Source: Turritopsis dohrnii (taxonomy: Eukaryota; Cnidaria; Hydrozoa; Anthoathecata; Oceaniidae). Taken from it: a stretch of 64,000 nucleotides of DNA. The notes beneath the pieces were generated by a model. That model was not told the DNA's origin. It ran no database searches and saw only the letters and a program-made list of their open reading frames with translations. This document shows positions 44,342 to 55,890 of the stretch, one piece after another (within the stretch, counting starts at the first letter, position 1; the number at the start of each line of letters is the position of its first letter). Where the stretch lies: contig BQMF02000023.1 in the NCBI GenBank assembly GCA_027922465.2, positions 1,054,001 to 1,118,000 of the forward strand, read 5' to 3'. A program made the position numbers and the translations under genes.

Positions 44342-45227
44342 ATGCAGAACATTTTTAAATATGCTCCCAATGCGCTTTATAAACCAAATGGAGGACAATA
44401 CCTTCAGATATTGAATTCTAAAGATTTATACAAACAAACAATTATTGTCTCTGAAAATGGTTCTTTTCCTGCGAGCTTTCCCAATATTTTTACTAATTAC
44501 GAAATGGATGAAAATGAACAACGCATGAAAATTTGGAAGGAACAACCATTTAAATTATGGCAAACCCAACTCAATTTTGTCACTTGGTGTGCTTCAAGTG
44601 CTTGTGGGGTCAGTTCTGAACACCTGAAAGAAGGTCGCTCTACTCCTATGATTAGAGCAGTATATCGTTTTCACGTCTATTATCACATTAGACGAATCAT
44701 TAAGCGCTTGCAGACACCTCTACCTTTTGAAGATAGTTTCAACCAATACGATAATCCTTATAGCAAAGAAGAGTTTTTAAAAATCTGTAGTGAATATGGT
44801 GTCGATTCAGATCCTAAAAAATATAAAGGGCAATATTTTTATAGCTCGTATCAAAAAAGACGTAGAGACTATCCAACGCCAGGTCTGAGTTATTTCACAG
44901 ACGACTCCATGACACGGTGGATTATAGAAAAATCTAAAGGCTTTACAAAAACAGGTCTTGTAAAAATTTCAGAGTGTTAGAGCATATGCTTATCTTGTTC
45001 TTAGTTCGCAAGCCTCAGCTCGTTCTTCTATCTTAGGTAATAATTCAAGCTCTTTGAACAACTTTGAAGACATTGTTAACCGCAGAGTTGATATTCAAGA
45101 TGACATTAAACGTTATCAAGATACTTTAAATTACGCTTCAAGCAAAGTTGATTATTCAGTTGGACAAGGTATTTACATGTTACCTAGTGACATGAATCTA
45201 AACATCAAGTCGGGAGTGTCTGGTTAA
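44342..45227 (+). pseudogene. Large conserved-looking protein of the viral cassette, one frameshift
   Basis: The first frame (212 residues, 44342-44980) contains NFVTWCASSACGVSSEHL and SYFTDDSMTRWIIEKSKGFTKTG. At about 44975 a one-base shift continues as a natural-looking sequence (RAYAYLVLSSQASARSS, then DYSVGQGIYMLPSDMN) to 45227. Total length is about 295 residues. I know no function; proteins like it accompany capsid genes in invertebrate polinton-like elements as far as I recall. The shift shows that this copy is no longer fully functional. Confidence 0.5.
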
Positions 45228-45278
45228 AATAATAAAATTCTCATATCTAATGACAACTTGAGCCTCGGAAGAAATAAA

Positions 45279-45479
45279 ATGATTAATGTTATGCAAGAGC
45301 ATCATATTTCAAACAAAGTGACTAGCTCTCCAACACAAACAAAAAATAAAGGTTCACAAAAGGAAGTTCACAAAAGAGTAGTGAGTCAAACAGATTCACT
45401 CCCATCTCACGAAGAAGAGAAAATAGCTTTGGTTTTAGCGATAACCACGATGTTTAGCATATGGTATGTATTTCGCTGA
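45279..45479 (+). CDS. Small protein with C-terminal membrane segment
   Basis: About 66 residues from ATG 45279. A polar, Ser/Gln/Lys-rich N-terminus is followed by a hydrophobic C-terminal segment (KIALVLAITTMFSIWYVF). It lies 51 bp after the preceding viral-type gene on the same strand. It is probably part of the same cassette. No family was recognised. Confidence 0.35.
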   Translation: MINVMQEHHISNKVTSSPTQTKNKGSQKEVHKRVVSQTDSLPSHEEEKIALVLAITTMFSIWYVFR

Positions 45480-45835
45480 TCAGCGCATGTAGTTTGCAAT
45501 TATAGCCGGCATTGTGGATACATGCTGACACTTCTAAGCCCTGGCGTTTGTTGAATTTCGATCGAAATGACGGTAACCTGAATGTCTCTATGGACCAGAG
45601 AAACCTGACAGTGATAAATCACCCAGACACAATGCTAACCATTCCGCGATATATTCAACACAAACTGCGGGGAAGTGCGCACTCATGCAAGTTTTACAAC
45701 CAGAACATGAGAGATCTACAACCGCCGAAGTATATATATACTTCCTCTCAGACGAACTGCGTGGGGTTCGAACACACGACCTTGCTGTTACAAGTTAGCG
45801 TTCTTATCCAGTAGACTACACTGGTCTGTGTGTTA
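45480..45835 (-). mobile_element. tRNA-derived SINE
   Basis: Read on the minus strand, the first 75 bases (about 45835-45760) look like a tRNA: CCAGTGTAGTCTACTGGATAA with A-box character and GTGTGTTCGAACCCCAC with a good B box, plus CTTGTAA at the anticodon-loop position. A 250-bp body without coding potential follows. The anticodon stem pairs poorly, which argues against a true tRNA gene. The 3' limit is approximate. Confidence 0.6.
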
Positions 45836-47373
45836 TATGTATTGTTAGCTCATTTATGTTATAAAGTTTAAACTGCTACAAACTGCTTTTTACTACAATC
45901 GGGGATTACCCCATGGACATTTTTTATGAGATATTTAATTGTTTACATTTATGAGTAATTTGTGGTTATAATAATAATAATAAAAACTGCTTACGTGTTG
46001 TTATTTGAGAATTTTGTTATGTAATCAAAATAAAAAAATGCCATGTAATCATAACAAAAGCTGATAATATTAGCTATAGTAGGGAAATACCCGAAATCAT
46101 ATGATTTCCCATGTTATGAGAGAATAATTGACAGGGATTCTCGCTTATGATTATGAGGGACAGAATTTCTGGGCTAGAATCGGCACTTTCCTATCTCTTC
46201 TCCTACCAAGTAATAAGAGAGATAGTGTATGGTTTTTCTTTGTTTTAGGAGATGAGATCATGCAAAGACGTTATAGCTTCTTATCTGAAGAATGTGGAAC
46301 GAAAAAAACCTCAAAGGAAAACATCAAAATTTACCTTGATTTGGAATTTATTGCAAGACAAATGGATTTTAACATTACCAATAAAGGATCGTTGGGTACA
46401 AATCTTTCAAAAGTATCCTTGTTTTCAGCATGTAACAATCAGTTTTCAGTTTTTATTTTTGCACTTTAAAAGTTGTATCTTTTTGCGGTGGATGAATACA
46501 CCTTTCCCGAATTTCTGTTTAAATGTCGAGTTAATGCTTAGTTATCAAGTTTAGCCTCGTTTCTATGTCTTTCATTGTTTTTCTAATTGCATAATGTTTT
46601 TAGTAAGTAATAGTTACTCGTTCTTTCAGTTCCTCAGTGGAATAGTTAGAAGTAATTAAGAGTTTGAAAAAGAGGCGAAACTTAGAGGCTAGGCCATAAC
46701 ACGGTGTTTAAACAGAAATTGGGGAAAGGTCTATTAAAAGAGGAGATTAATAACCTGGTCTATCAATTTTCACAAGTCTATTAAAAAATTGAAAACATTC
46801 TCTCCTGTTGATCCTAAATTCAAAGATGAATTCTGATATAATTTGTTGAATCTAACTTTTTTTTCTTAAACTAAGAAATGGAAAATTTCCAGTGTTCATT
46901 TCCCGATCATAGCAATTAATTTAAAAGTCGCTTTTCTATAATTACCAAAAGTAAAAAGCTAAGCCTCTTACAAGAATGAGATATATATGATGTATATATA
47001 AGATGTATATAAGATGTATGATATACGTTAATTTTATTTATTTATCTATTTATAATATTTATGGTTTGCTGATGAGATAATTGTATCCAATGTCGATAAG
47101 AATTAAAACTACCAACTGATACGATGTTTTCATTTCAAATCTTCAATAAATCGGAAACATTGTCGGATTCCTCATCGGGCATATTTGCCTACCGTATTGC
47201 AGAGGTTTTTGTTCAGAAGTATTTTGAAAGGAGTTTTAGAAAGAATGCAAAAATACCGATTAAAGAGGTTTTTAAGATCTGAAAGAAAGACGTTTTTAAA
47301 ACGTTTTCGAAAAGAAGTTTTTAAAACGTTTTCGAAAGAGGTTTTTAAGAGGAATTAGGAAGAGGTTTTAAAG
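45836..47373. other. Non-coding stretch with one MITE
   Basis: AT-rich, with a TA-repeat tract near 46980-47020. At 47215-47400 GAAAGAGGTTTTTAAGA-type units repeat several times. Apart from the MITE at 46498-46732 nothing was recognised. Confidence 0.5.
46498..46732. mobile_element. MITE with 30-bp terminal inverted repeats
   Basis: ACACCTTTCCCGAATTTCTG (start of 46498-46527) is inverted as the end of GGTGTTTAAACAGAAATTGG... at 46703-46732, with about 27 of 30 positions matching. Inside the ends, AGTTTAGCCTCGTTTC and a diverged inverted copy extend the symmetry. Total length is 235 bp and it has no coding potential. Confidence 0.7.
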
Positions 47374-48705
47374 ATGTTTCTTAAAAAAGGTTTCGAAAGC
47401 GGACATTTAAGACATAAAAAAAAACCTCTTAAAAACTGCTTCAAAAACCTATTAAAAACCACTTTAAAACCACTTTTTGCCGGCTGGGAAGCTATAGATT
47501 TTGCCGAAAAAATGAGCCTTGAGAATTTCCATGCTTCAGATGGTTGGCTTGACCGCTGGAAAAAGCGATACAATGTATCTTTCAAAAAGATCTCTGGCGA
47601 AGGAAATGCGTGCACCGATGAAATGACTGCACCTTGGGCAGAGACTACGTTGCCAACCATATTATCTGAGTATGAACTCACCCAGATCTACAATGCAAAC
47701 GAGTTTGGTTTGTTTTATCGTGCTCTTCATCTCAAAGATGAAAGATGCGTTGGTAGTAAGCACAGTAAGCTTCGACTGACAGGATTAGCAGCGGCTAATG
47801 CAGCGGGGGAAAAGTTGCCTATGTTTGTCATTGGGAAATCAAAATCTGCACGATGTTTTAAGAATATAAAGCAATTACCATGTCGCTACCGTAGTCAAAA
47901 CAAAAGCTGGATGGACAGCATATTGTTTGAAGAATGGGTCCGTGAAATAGATCGAAATTTTACTGCAGAAGGAAAAAAAATTGCTCTAGTGGTTGATAAT
48001 TGTCCGGCCCATCCATCAATTGATAACTTTGTATCAGTCGATTTGATTTTCTTGCCACCAAACACGACCTCAAAGCTTCAGCCAATAGATCAGGGTATTA
48101 TACGATCTTTAAAAGCTTACTACAAGTCATTGTCTGCCTGAAAATTAATTGAAGCCATAGAGAAGAACAAACCACTTCCTGCATTTTCTATACTAGATGC
48201 AATGCGAATGCTTGACGTTGCATGGGGAAAAGTTGCAAAAGAAACCGTTGTAAACTGCTTCGCAAAAGCTGGTATTTCAAAAGAAAAGCAAGCCAAATCT
48301 TTGTCAGAGGCTGATGATCCTTTCAAAGATCTACAGGAGCAGTTGGATAAGCTTGCTGTTCATGCACCAGAGTTTTTCTTACAAGGAACCACTGCTGCTG
48401 ACGTTGTATCTGCTGATGACTCCGTCATAAACACGGAACCAGTTATGACTGATGAAGAAATATTATTTGACATGCTAGATCAAGATGATCATGCAACGGA
48501 AGAACGCGACGATGATACTTCATATATTCAACCAAGTTGTCCTAACTCTGATGAAATTCGCCGAGCACTCGAGGTCTTGCGTGAGTATATGCTCTTCAGT
48601 GAAAATGGTGAATGCATACACCAATGTGTCAATCAAATAAACACAATTGTGGAGAACGAGTTAATCGCGAAGTTAAAGCAAGTTGATATACGAGAGTATT
48701 TTTAA
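47374..48705 (+). pseudogene. Tigger/pogo-type transposase, inactive
   Basis: A CENP-B-like helix-turn-helix remnant (SLENFHASDGWLDRWKKRYNV) is followed by the DDE_1 core. The first catalytic block reads YNANEFGLFY, with Asn where Asp is required; the second is LVVDNCPAHP; the third is NTTSKLQPIDQGIIRSLK. A TGA interrupts the frame at 48139-48141, after which the C-terminal region continues to 48705. Loss of the first Asp and the stop each inactivate it. Palindromic ends (GTTCGACTTAACGA... and inverted ...CGTTAAGTCGAAC) lie at 48796-48853, a Tigger-type terminal sequence. Confidence 0.8.
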
Positions 48706-48988
48706 AAGAAGTAAAATCATTGACTGATGCACAATATGCTATTTAAGTATTTTTTGTTAAAGAAGAAAAATCGCATCTTATTTTTCTTAAAGTTCGACTT
48801 AACGACTTAACAGGAGATTCGCTTAAGTCGAACATTCGTTAAGTCGAACTAATTTTCCTGGTCCCTTGGAGGCTCGAGTTAACGGGAGTTACCTGTAAAT
48901 TTAAAACACTTTTCTAAGCCGGTTGATCGTTCACCCGTTAGATCGTTTTCTACGGGCAGTTTTTTATTTCACGTTGATTTAGGCTTCA

Positions 48989-50796
48989 TCTACTTATACT
49001 AATTCGCAATCGTGCATACCACTTTTAATTTAGAGAGTGTTTTGTTTTTGTTTTTTTAATGGTCAAAATCTTCTTAATCGAAGTCATATAGCGGCAGTCC
49101 GGCCAGTGAAGAAACTCTTCCACTGCAATCCAACGATCATTTCTTTTGACACGTGATCGTCTTTTCGCCGTTTTCATTGGTTGCCGAAATCGTACAAACT
49201 ATAGCGACGACAATGTTCGTTGATAAAAAATCCATTTTCATTAATCGTTTGACGAACGAACAGGTCTGTAAGAAGGTATTATTATAAAACGTTTATTGTT
49301 TAACTTTTTGCTTTTCTTTTGTTGTTTTTCTATTTTAGAAGAACGTAAGTAAATGTATTGACGTATTATTTATGTATGTATTATGTAAAATCATACTGAA
49401 ATGTTTTTTATGTGGAAAACGAAAACGAACAACAAATAACAAGTATACATCACATGTTTCAACATTTTATTTACTTTGTTTCAGTTATCAGATATGGCTA
49501 TATAGAAGAAAGTGCAGTGAAGAAAATGCAGGAAAAATCAATTTTCATTAATCGTTTGACGAACGAACAACAGGCCTGTACCTGAAGGTATTATTATAAA
49601 ACGTTTATTGCTTAACTTTTACTGCTATTATTCTATTTTAGATTAATAAAAGAACAGGTAAGTTATGTATGTATTTAAATGTTTGTTTACGTTTTGGTTA
49701 TGGCTATACAGAAGAAAGTACAGTGAAGAAATCCAGAAAAAAATGATGTTCCTTTACACAGTACGAATGGTTTTCATTTTAATTTAGTTTTGAAAGATTA
49801 ATTAATCGAGTTTTATATGAGTCAAAATAATTCTATCATTTAGTATGTATCTTTGCTGGATGAAAACTGGATGCTGGATAAAAAGAAACGCGGAACGAAT
49901 GAAATTTGTTTTGGTAACGCGCGCTGTCTATATATTAATAGCCGATTCTCCGTCTGTCTGTTTGTTTGTTCGTTTGTTTGTAAGTCACGCAAAATGGTAG
50001 ATTGAGTTGTGAGCGAAATTATTTCTTTTTTTGTGTGCGACGTGAGTTCGAAGCATATACATTGCAACCCCAATCGAGCGTGACTTTTTTTGGCTGATGA
50101 ACTAATAGGACCAACGTTTTGTTTTCATTATTATTGTTAGTTTTATATTCCACGTTGACTTGGCTTTGAAAACAGTACATCAACTAAATACAAAGAAACT
50201 AACTGATTAAACATTTTGGACAAAAAGCAGCAGTGGCAGAACGTGGCAGCATGTGCGGTTTCTCTATCTCTTGCCTGACTGTCTGAGACGGGTGAACTTT
50301 TTTTTTGAGCAATCAAAATGTTTAAAAACCGATAGGTAAAAAAAGAGTATTATATCAAAACAAATTTTTTTTTTTTTTTTTTTTTTGCTTTTCTTTTAAT
50401 AAATTAATTTCTTCTTATTCTTTTAATTGTTAAGCGTTCTGATCGAACATTTTTTTATTCTATTTATTCATTTAGCACGTGCCTTTTTTCTCTCCTCCAG
50501 AGTGATCTTTTTAAGAAGAGAAACGATTTCCCGCTTACGTTTGATAGCACCCATGTTAGAGCGCGTAACTTTTTTAAAACAAAAGCTAATAAAAATTTGA
50601 AGTTTTCTCTCTCTACGTTTTGAGTGTATTGTTACACTGATAAAAGATTGGTTTTACCAGAGGTTGTGACTTCAAATCTGCTTCTGGTTGAACACAAGTT
50701 GTACACGAGCCGTTTATAAGGAAATTTGACGTTTATTGATACAGTGATACAGAGCAGTTGGACATGGGCGGCGAGCAACGCCGCCTTGGGGGCTAG
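48989..50796 (+). mobile_element. Non-autonomous Helitron-like element, 1.8 kb
   Basis: The 5' end TCTACTTATACTAATTCGC and the following 220 bp or so match the Rep-helicase element at 27294. The 3' end is a GC hairpin (GCCGCC...) and GGGGGCTAG (CTAG at 50793-50796). An internal tandem motif (ACGAACGAACAGGTCTGTA then AAACGTTTATTG) occurs at 49255-49300 and again at 49555-49610. A T-run lies at about 50366-50386. No coding sequence. Confidence 0.65.
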
Positions 50797-52973
50797 TAAT
50801 TTATTTATTTACAAATCAATTAAAAATGGTTCTCATGGCTGTGGAAATGGGGGAACGTCAACCATGTTTGCCTTTTATTATATTTTCCTGTACAATTTAA
50901 GATGCTTGGTACTTTGTCTATCTGCCTGTCTTCCAGCCAACTTTATGTCTTTAGTTTTTGTTTGCTTCAATATGGTTGCAATGAAGGTGATTATTTTAGC
51001 TGTTCTTCAACTGAAATCTTTTCTTTTATTAAGTCAGAAAAAAAGAAAAGTGTATAAACCATTAAAGAAATGAAGCACATGGTTAAATTATGAAGTTGAG
51101 AGGGTTTTGTACAATGAAACTGTCCTACAAAAAAGAAGCATTATTGGATGGATTTTTCTTCAGTTTATATTTTATCAAGTCTATGCATTATTTTGTGTTA
51201 TGGTGGTATATAATTGTTTACGTACTATGCCTGGGTGTATTATAAGTTTGGCATTATGTTTTTATTTGTTACTTTTTATCTTCTGGGTAAATTTGTGTTT
51301 TTAGTTATTGTTTTTAGGATATGCGTACTTGAATTTCCTTTTTTTTTGTTTTTTATTTTGGTATTAAAATTGAGATATTATTCTTTTAGGCAATAATAAA
51401 AAAGCATAAAGAAATGAAAATCATGGTTTTAATCATAATGTTGATGGTTTTGGGAAGAACAGACTATCTTATCATACTAATTCGCGTTGTGCATCCCACT
51501 TTTATTTTAGAGAGTGACATATTTGGTTTTTTTCTGCGCGCTATTATTTTTTTTATATTTAGCAAAGAAGATTTGATTTGATTTATTTATTTACAGATCA
51601 ATTAAAAATGGTCCCACAGCTATGACTGTTTTCCTTTTTCATGGCTGTGGAAGTAGGGAATGTGTTATGCTGTCAAATTTTATCTATTGACGATGTTTGA
51701 TGCTTTGTCTGCATGCCTTTCTGCCAGCCATTTATGCCTTTTGTTTTAGTTTGCTTAAATATGGTGGCAGTAGTAGTAAGTATTGTAGCTGTTCTTTACT
51801 GAAATCTTTTTCTTTTAGGTCAGAAAAGAAAAAGTGTAGCTATGTATAAACGAAATTTATAAATGTATAAATGAAACACATGGTATGTTGAGAAGGTTAT
51901 TTAAGAGAAGAATGGATTATGTATTTCATTGCGATTGTACTACAAAAAAGAAGCATTGCTGGGGTATATTTTTATTCAGTTTATATTTGTTTACGGCATT
52001 CATTATTTTGTGTTATGTTAATTGCTACATACATACTTGCTAGGTATATAAGTTTAGCATTATGTTTTTATTTGTTGCTTTTCATATCTTCTGGGTATTC
52101 AATTATGGTTTTGGTCAAAGTAGGGCATTTTGTTGTTTCAATTATTTTTATTAAGTTGATGTTTGGTTGTGTATGCCAGGTAAAAGTCTTTATTCTGTTC
52201 AGCTCCAGTGTTGAGTGAACCCGTATTGACTCACAGTATCCGTTGACTTTATAGACCAAATTTTGTTTTTAATTGTTATCTTTAGGATAAATGCGTATTT
52301 GAATTTTCTTTTTGTTTTTTCTTTCTTTTTGTTATATTTTTTAATTCAATATTGTTATAGCATGATTAGGTTTTCGGTATTACAATTCAAGTACTAATTT
52401 TTAGGTAATAATAAAAAAATTAATGCCTGTAGAAACTTTTACACAAGTTAAATTTTGCAACACAACGCATACTGAACATGGGTGGCGAGCGACGCCGCCT
52501 GGGATGTTTTTGAGTTGCGATTCTATGATTTATTTTTTCATCACGGGGTACGTACACGGGAATGGTGGATTTGACGTAATGTTTTCGAAGTTAAGTTCGG
52601 TAAAAAGTTTTTACCCGGGATACTAGTGTATATATAATTTCAAAATTCAATAATGATTACAGTCCAGAAGTAACTTCAGAACAAAAGAAAAAGTTGGAAG
52701 GTATCAATTTGTTTTGAATTAACATTTTGTAATGTTTAGTTTTGTATGTCTGGGTAAACAGTTCTGTGTTATATATTGCCATTTTTTTACATTAAAGTTA
52801 CTTCTCTTCTGCGTATAAATATATATTCTGAGTCATGTTGCTATTTGTTTCTGTTTTTAATCTTCTGAATGTAATAACGAATTAATGCCTGTAAAAAACT
52901 TTTACACAAGTGAAATTCTGCGACAGAACGCATACTGAGCATGGGTGGCGAGCGACGCCGCCTTGGCAGCTAG
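50797..52973 (+). mobile_element. Non-autonomous Helitron-like element, interrupted by a nested copy
   Basis: It begins after CTAG at 50793-50796 and its first 670 bp match 10226-10980. A complete smaller unit (51467-52626) is inserted, after which the host unit resumes with AATTTCAAAATTCAATAATG and ends GCCTTGGCAGCTAG (CTAG at 52970-52973). The uninterrupted arrangement is seen at 10970-11020 and 56925-56960. Confidence 0.65.
51467..52626 (+). mobile_element. Helitron-like element nested in another copy
   Basis: The 5' end TCTTATCATACTAATTCGCG and 3' end CGGTAAAAAGTTTTTACCCG hairpin followed by GGATACTAG (CTAG at 52623-52626). Positions 51585-52620 match 56040-57390, so it looks like an internally deleted derivative of the larger unit at 52974. 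Confidence 0.65.
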
Positions 52974-53136
52974 TCTTATTATACTAATTCGCGATTGTGT
53001 GTCACACTTTTATTTTAGAGAGTGTTGTGTTTTTGTTTTTTTTTTCACGGTCAAAACCTTCTTATTTTTTCCCTTTGCGTCGTAAAGCCACGCAGAGGCG
53101 AGAGCGTTTTTTTTTATTTTCCTCGAAATTGCCAGA

Positions 53137-53890
53137 ATGAAAGGGGCTTCGAGTTGGCTTACTGCAAATCCGAGAAAAGACAAGAACACTTTCCTGAACA
53201 AGAGAGAATTTCACGATGCAATCGGTCTCCGGTATCGATGGAATTTGAAGTACCTCCCGACAACATGCGCGTGCGGAAAGCAATTCAAGATTGATCATGC
53301 CATGTCCTCCTCAAAAGGCGGTTACATACACCAACAACATGACGAAATACGCGATCTCATTGGAAAAATCGCTACAGAAATTTCATCCGATGTGGAGATT
53401 GAACCAACTTACAAGAACTAACAGGAGAATCGCTTCCACAAAGGTCGAATACGAAGCCTGAATCACAACTGGACCTGAGTATTCGAGGATTCTGGCAACG
53501 AGGGGAACGGGCATTTTTCGATGTAAGGATTTTTAATCCATTCGCTCCAACCCATCGCAACCAAGACCTGAAGAAGCTTTTCAAAGGAAACGAACGAGAA
53601 AAGAAATCATCGTATGCTAGGAGAGTCTTGGAAGTGGAACACGGCTCCTTTTCTCCACTTGTCTTTACACCGTATGGCGGTTATGGCAGAAAGACAGACA
53701 AAGTTATCTCGGTGCTTGCAAGTCGACTTTCAGAGAAAAGAGACATACAGTGCTGCTTGGTAGCGTCTTAGTTAAATACCAAGATTTCATTTGCATTATT
53801 ACGATCAGCAATTCTCTGTGTGCGAGGTTCAAGGAACGCTCGGAAGGTATTCAACAGAGATGAAATTAACGAAATTGAACTTGCAAACAG
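53137..53890 (+). pseudogene. C-terminal fragment of a reverse-transcriptase-associated protein (5'-truncated LINE)
   Basis: The frame opens with KGASSWLTANPRKDK and contains a zinc-binding segment CACGKQFKIDHAMSSSKGGY, then EIRDLIGKIA. After shifts near 53420 and 53440 it continues with RGFWQRGERAFFDVRIFNPF, VEHGSFSPLVF and FALLRSAILCVRGS. This is the cysteine-containing region seen after RT in a reverse-transcriptase family widespread in marine invertebrates. The fragment is followed at 54003-54045 by A-rich runs that look like a poly(A) tail, so a truncated retrotransposed copy is likely. RT itself is absent. Confidence 0.6.
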
Positions 53891-54046
53891 AATCTGAAAA
53901 AAATGTGTTCGCAAACAGAATTTGAAAAAAATGTGTTATAAATATGGAATGAAACTGTTTTATGTACATCTTTATTAAGATTAAATGTTATGTATACTGT
54001 TTAAAAAAAAAAATTAAAAAAAAAAATTAAAAAAAAAAAAAATTTT

Positions 54047-55890
54047 CCGCGATTAGTATATGCTCCTCCGTTTTGTTATTTTTGGTTTGCGCAGTGGAAA
54101 TCAGCCGAAAAACGTCTTTGGAGGAGTGCGAGCAATGCAATCTTCTTTGTTCGAAATTTGTCAACGATCATTTCGTGAGCAAGAAACTTCGCGAAGAAGA
54201 CGTGTTTCTTTTTGTATACAAATATTTTGATTTAAATTTGATTGTTTTAGGCAGCAAATCGACGAAAGAACTGACAAAGAAACACAGGTTTGTATGCACG
54301 AAGGTATTGTTATTATTATAAAACGTTTTATTATCGGGTAGCACGTGTAAGTGAGTTAGTTCTTTGTTTACAATGAAAAATCATATTTAGATATACAGAA
54401 GAAGTGCAGTGAAGTTTTTAAAAATTAGCTGCAGAAAGATCGAACGAACAAAAGGTATTATTATAAAACTTTTATTTTTGATTAATAAAAGAACAAGTTA
54501 GGTATATGTATTTGTATTTAAATACAAATTTTATACTACATAATCAAGATGGCTTTTTAGTTCATATATATTCTTCGCCATGTGTCTATAATTACAAAGC
54601 TTATGAAACTATCGGATTGTGTCAACTGGATTGCGTCGTTATCTTGGAAGTGTCGAAATTGCTTTACACCTGGATGTCGTATTAATAGTATCACTTTATT
54701 TCCTCTTTCTTTGGACTGTGAATAACACGTATTTATATTTTTTGTTGGACAATTTTCTATGTATACCGTTTGGTTGTGGCAGAACCATCGATATTCCGAT
54801 CAAAGACGAGCCGTGAGAGGGCTTTGTGGCGTAGCGACCCACCGTTGGAGATCATAACCTTTTGTTTTTTCTTTGAACTGTGATTAACACAAAAATCTTC
54901 CTCTTTTCTGGACTGTGAATAACACAATTCTCTTGGTACTATTTATTAAATTTCACGACTGAATGAATTTTCAAATTATTTTTACTATAAAAGCTTGTAA
55001 TAATTTTTTTATATCTTACGTTTGAAAAAGGTTTTTACCGAAACGCGTCACGTTCATCAACATGTAGCTTCTTCGTTTTTATATATTTGTATTTAAATGT
55101 ATTTAAATGTTTGTTTACGTTTTAGTTATCAAATATCGCTATACAGAAGAAAGTGTAGTGAAGAAATGCAGAACAAAATGATGTTTATTTACACAGTAAG
55201 GAATGGTTTTAATTTAGTTTTGAAAGATTAAATACTATAGCTTAGTATATGCTCCTCCGTTTTGTTATTTTTGGTTTGCGCAGTGGAAATCAGCCGAAAA
55301 ACGTCTTTGGAGGAGTGCGAGCAATGCAATCTTCTTTGTTCGAAATTTGTCAACAATCATTTCGTGAGCAAGAAACTTCGCGAAGAAGACGTGTTTCTTT
55401 TTGTATACGAATATTTTAATCTAAATTTGATTGTTTAAGGCAGCAAATCGACGAAAGAACTGACGAAGAAACACAGGTTTGTATGCACGAAGGTATTGTT
55501 ATTATTATAAAACGTTTTATTATCGTGTTTATTGCTAAACTTTTACTCTTATTAATAAAAGAACACGGGTAGCACGTGTAAGTGAGTTAGTTGTTTGTTT
55601 ACAATGAAAAATCATATTTAAATATACAGAAGAAGTGCAGTGAAGTTTTTAAAAATTAGCTGCAGAAAGATCAAACAAACAAAAGGTATTATTATAAAAC
55701 GTTTATTTTTGATTAATAAAAGAACAAGTTAGGTATATGTATTTGTATTTAAATGTATTTAAATGTTTGTTTACGTTTTAGTTATCAAATATCGCTATAC
55801 AGAAGAAAGTGTAGTGAAGAAATGCAGAACAAAATGATGCTTATTTACACAGTAAGGAATGGTTTTAATTTAGTTTTGAAAGATTTAATA
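54047..55890. repeat. Tandem duplication (about 0.65-kb unit) with a 562-bp insert in copy 1
   Basis: Copy 1 is 54047-54523 plus 55086-55240 and copy 2 is 55241-55890. The two are almost identical (for example TATGCTCCTCCGTTTTGTTA and CAGCCGAAAAACGTCTTTGG in both). Copy 1 is split by 54524-55085, which is flanked by TTTGTATTTAAAT (54511-54523 and 55086-55098); copy 2 has a single TTTGTATTTAAAT. The insert has no family I recognise; GACTGTGAATAACAC occurs in it in several variants. Confidence 0.75.

Noticed and set aside
45760..45835. Functional tRNA-Thr gene
   Set aside because: The A and B boxes are good but the anticodon stem does not pair and a 250-bp non-coding tail follows, so a SINE is more likely.
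46128..46554. Two overlapping frames of 100-113 residues right of the viral cassette
   Set aside because: Low-complexity, overlapping in different frames and running into a MITE; no link to viral genes.
51919..52218. Hydrophobic 99-residue frame repeated at 56372-56668
   Set aside because: The two copies lie in duplicated Helitron-like DNA and differ by a frame-changing indel near the start; T-rich DNA makes hydrophobic frames by chance.
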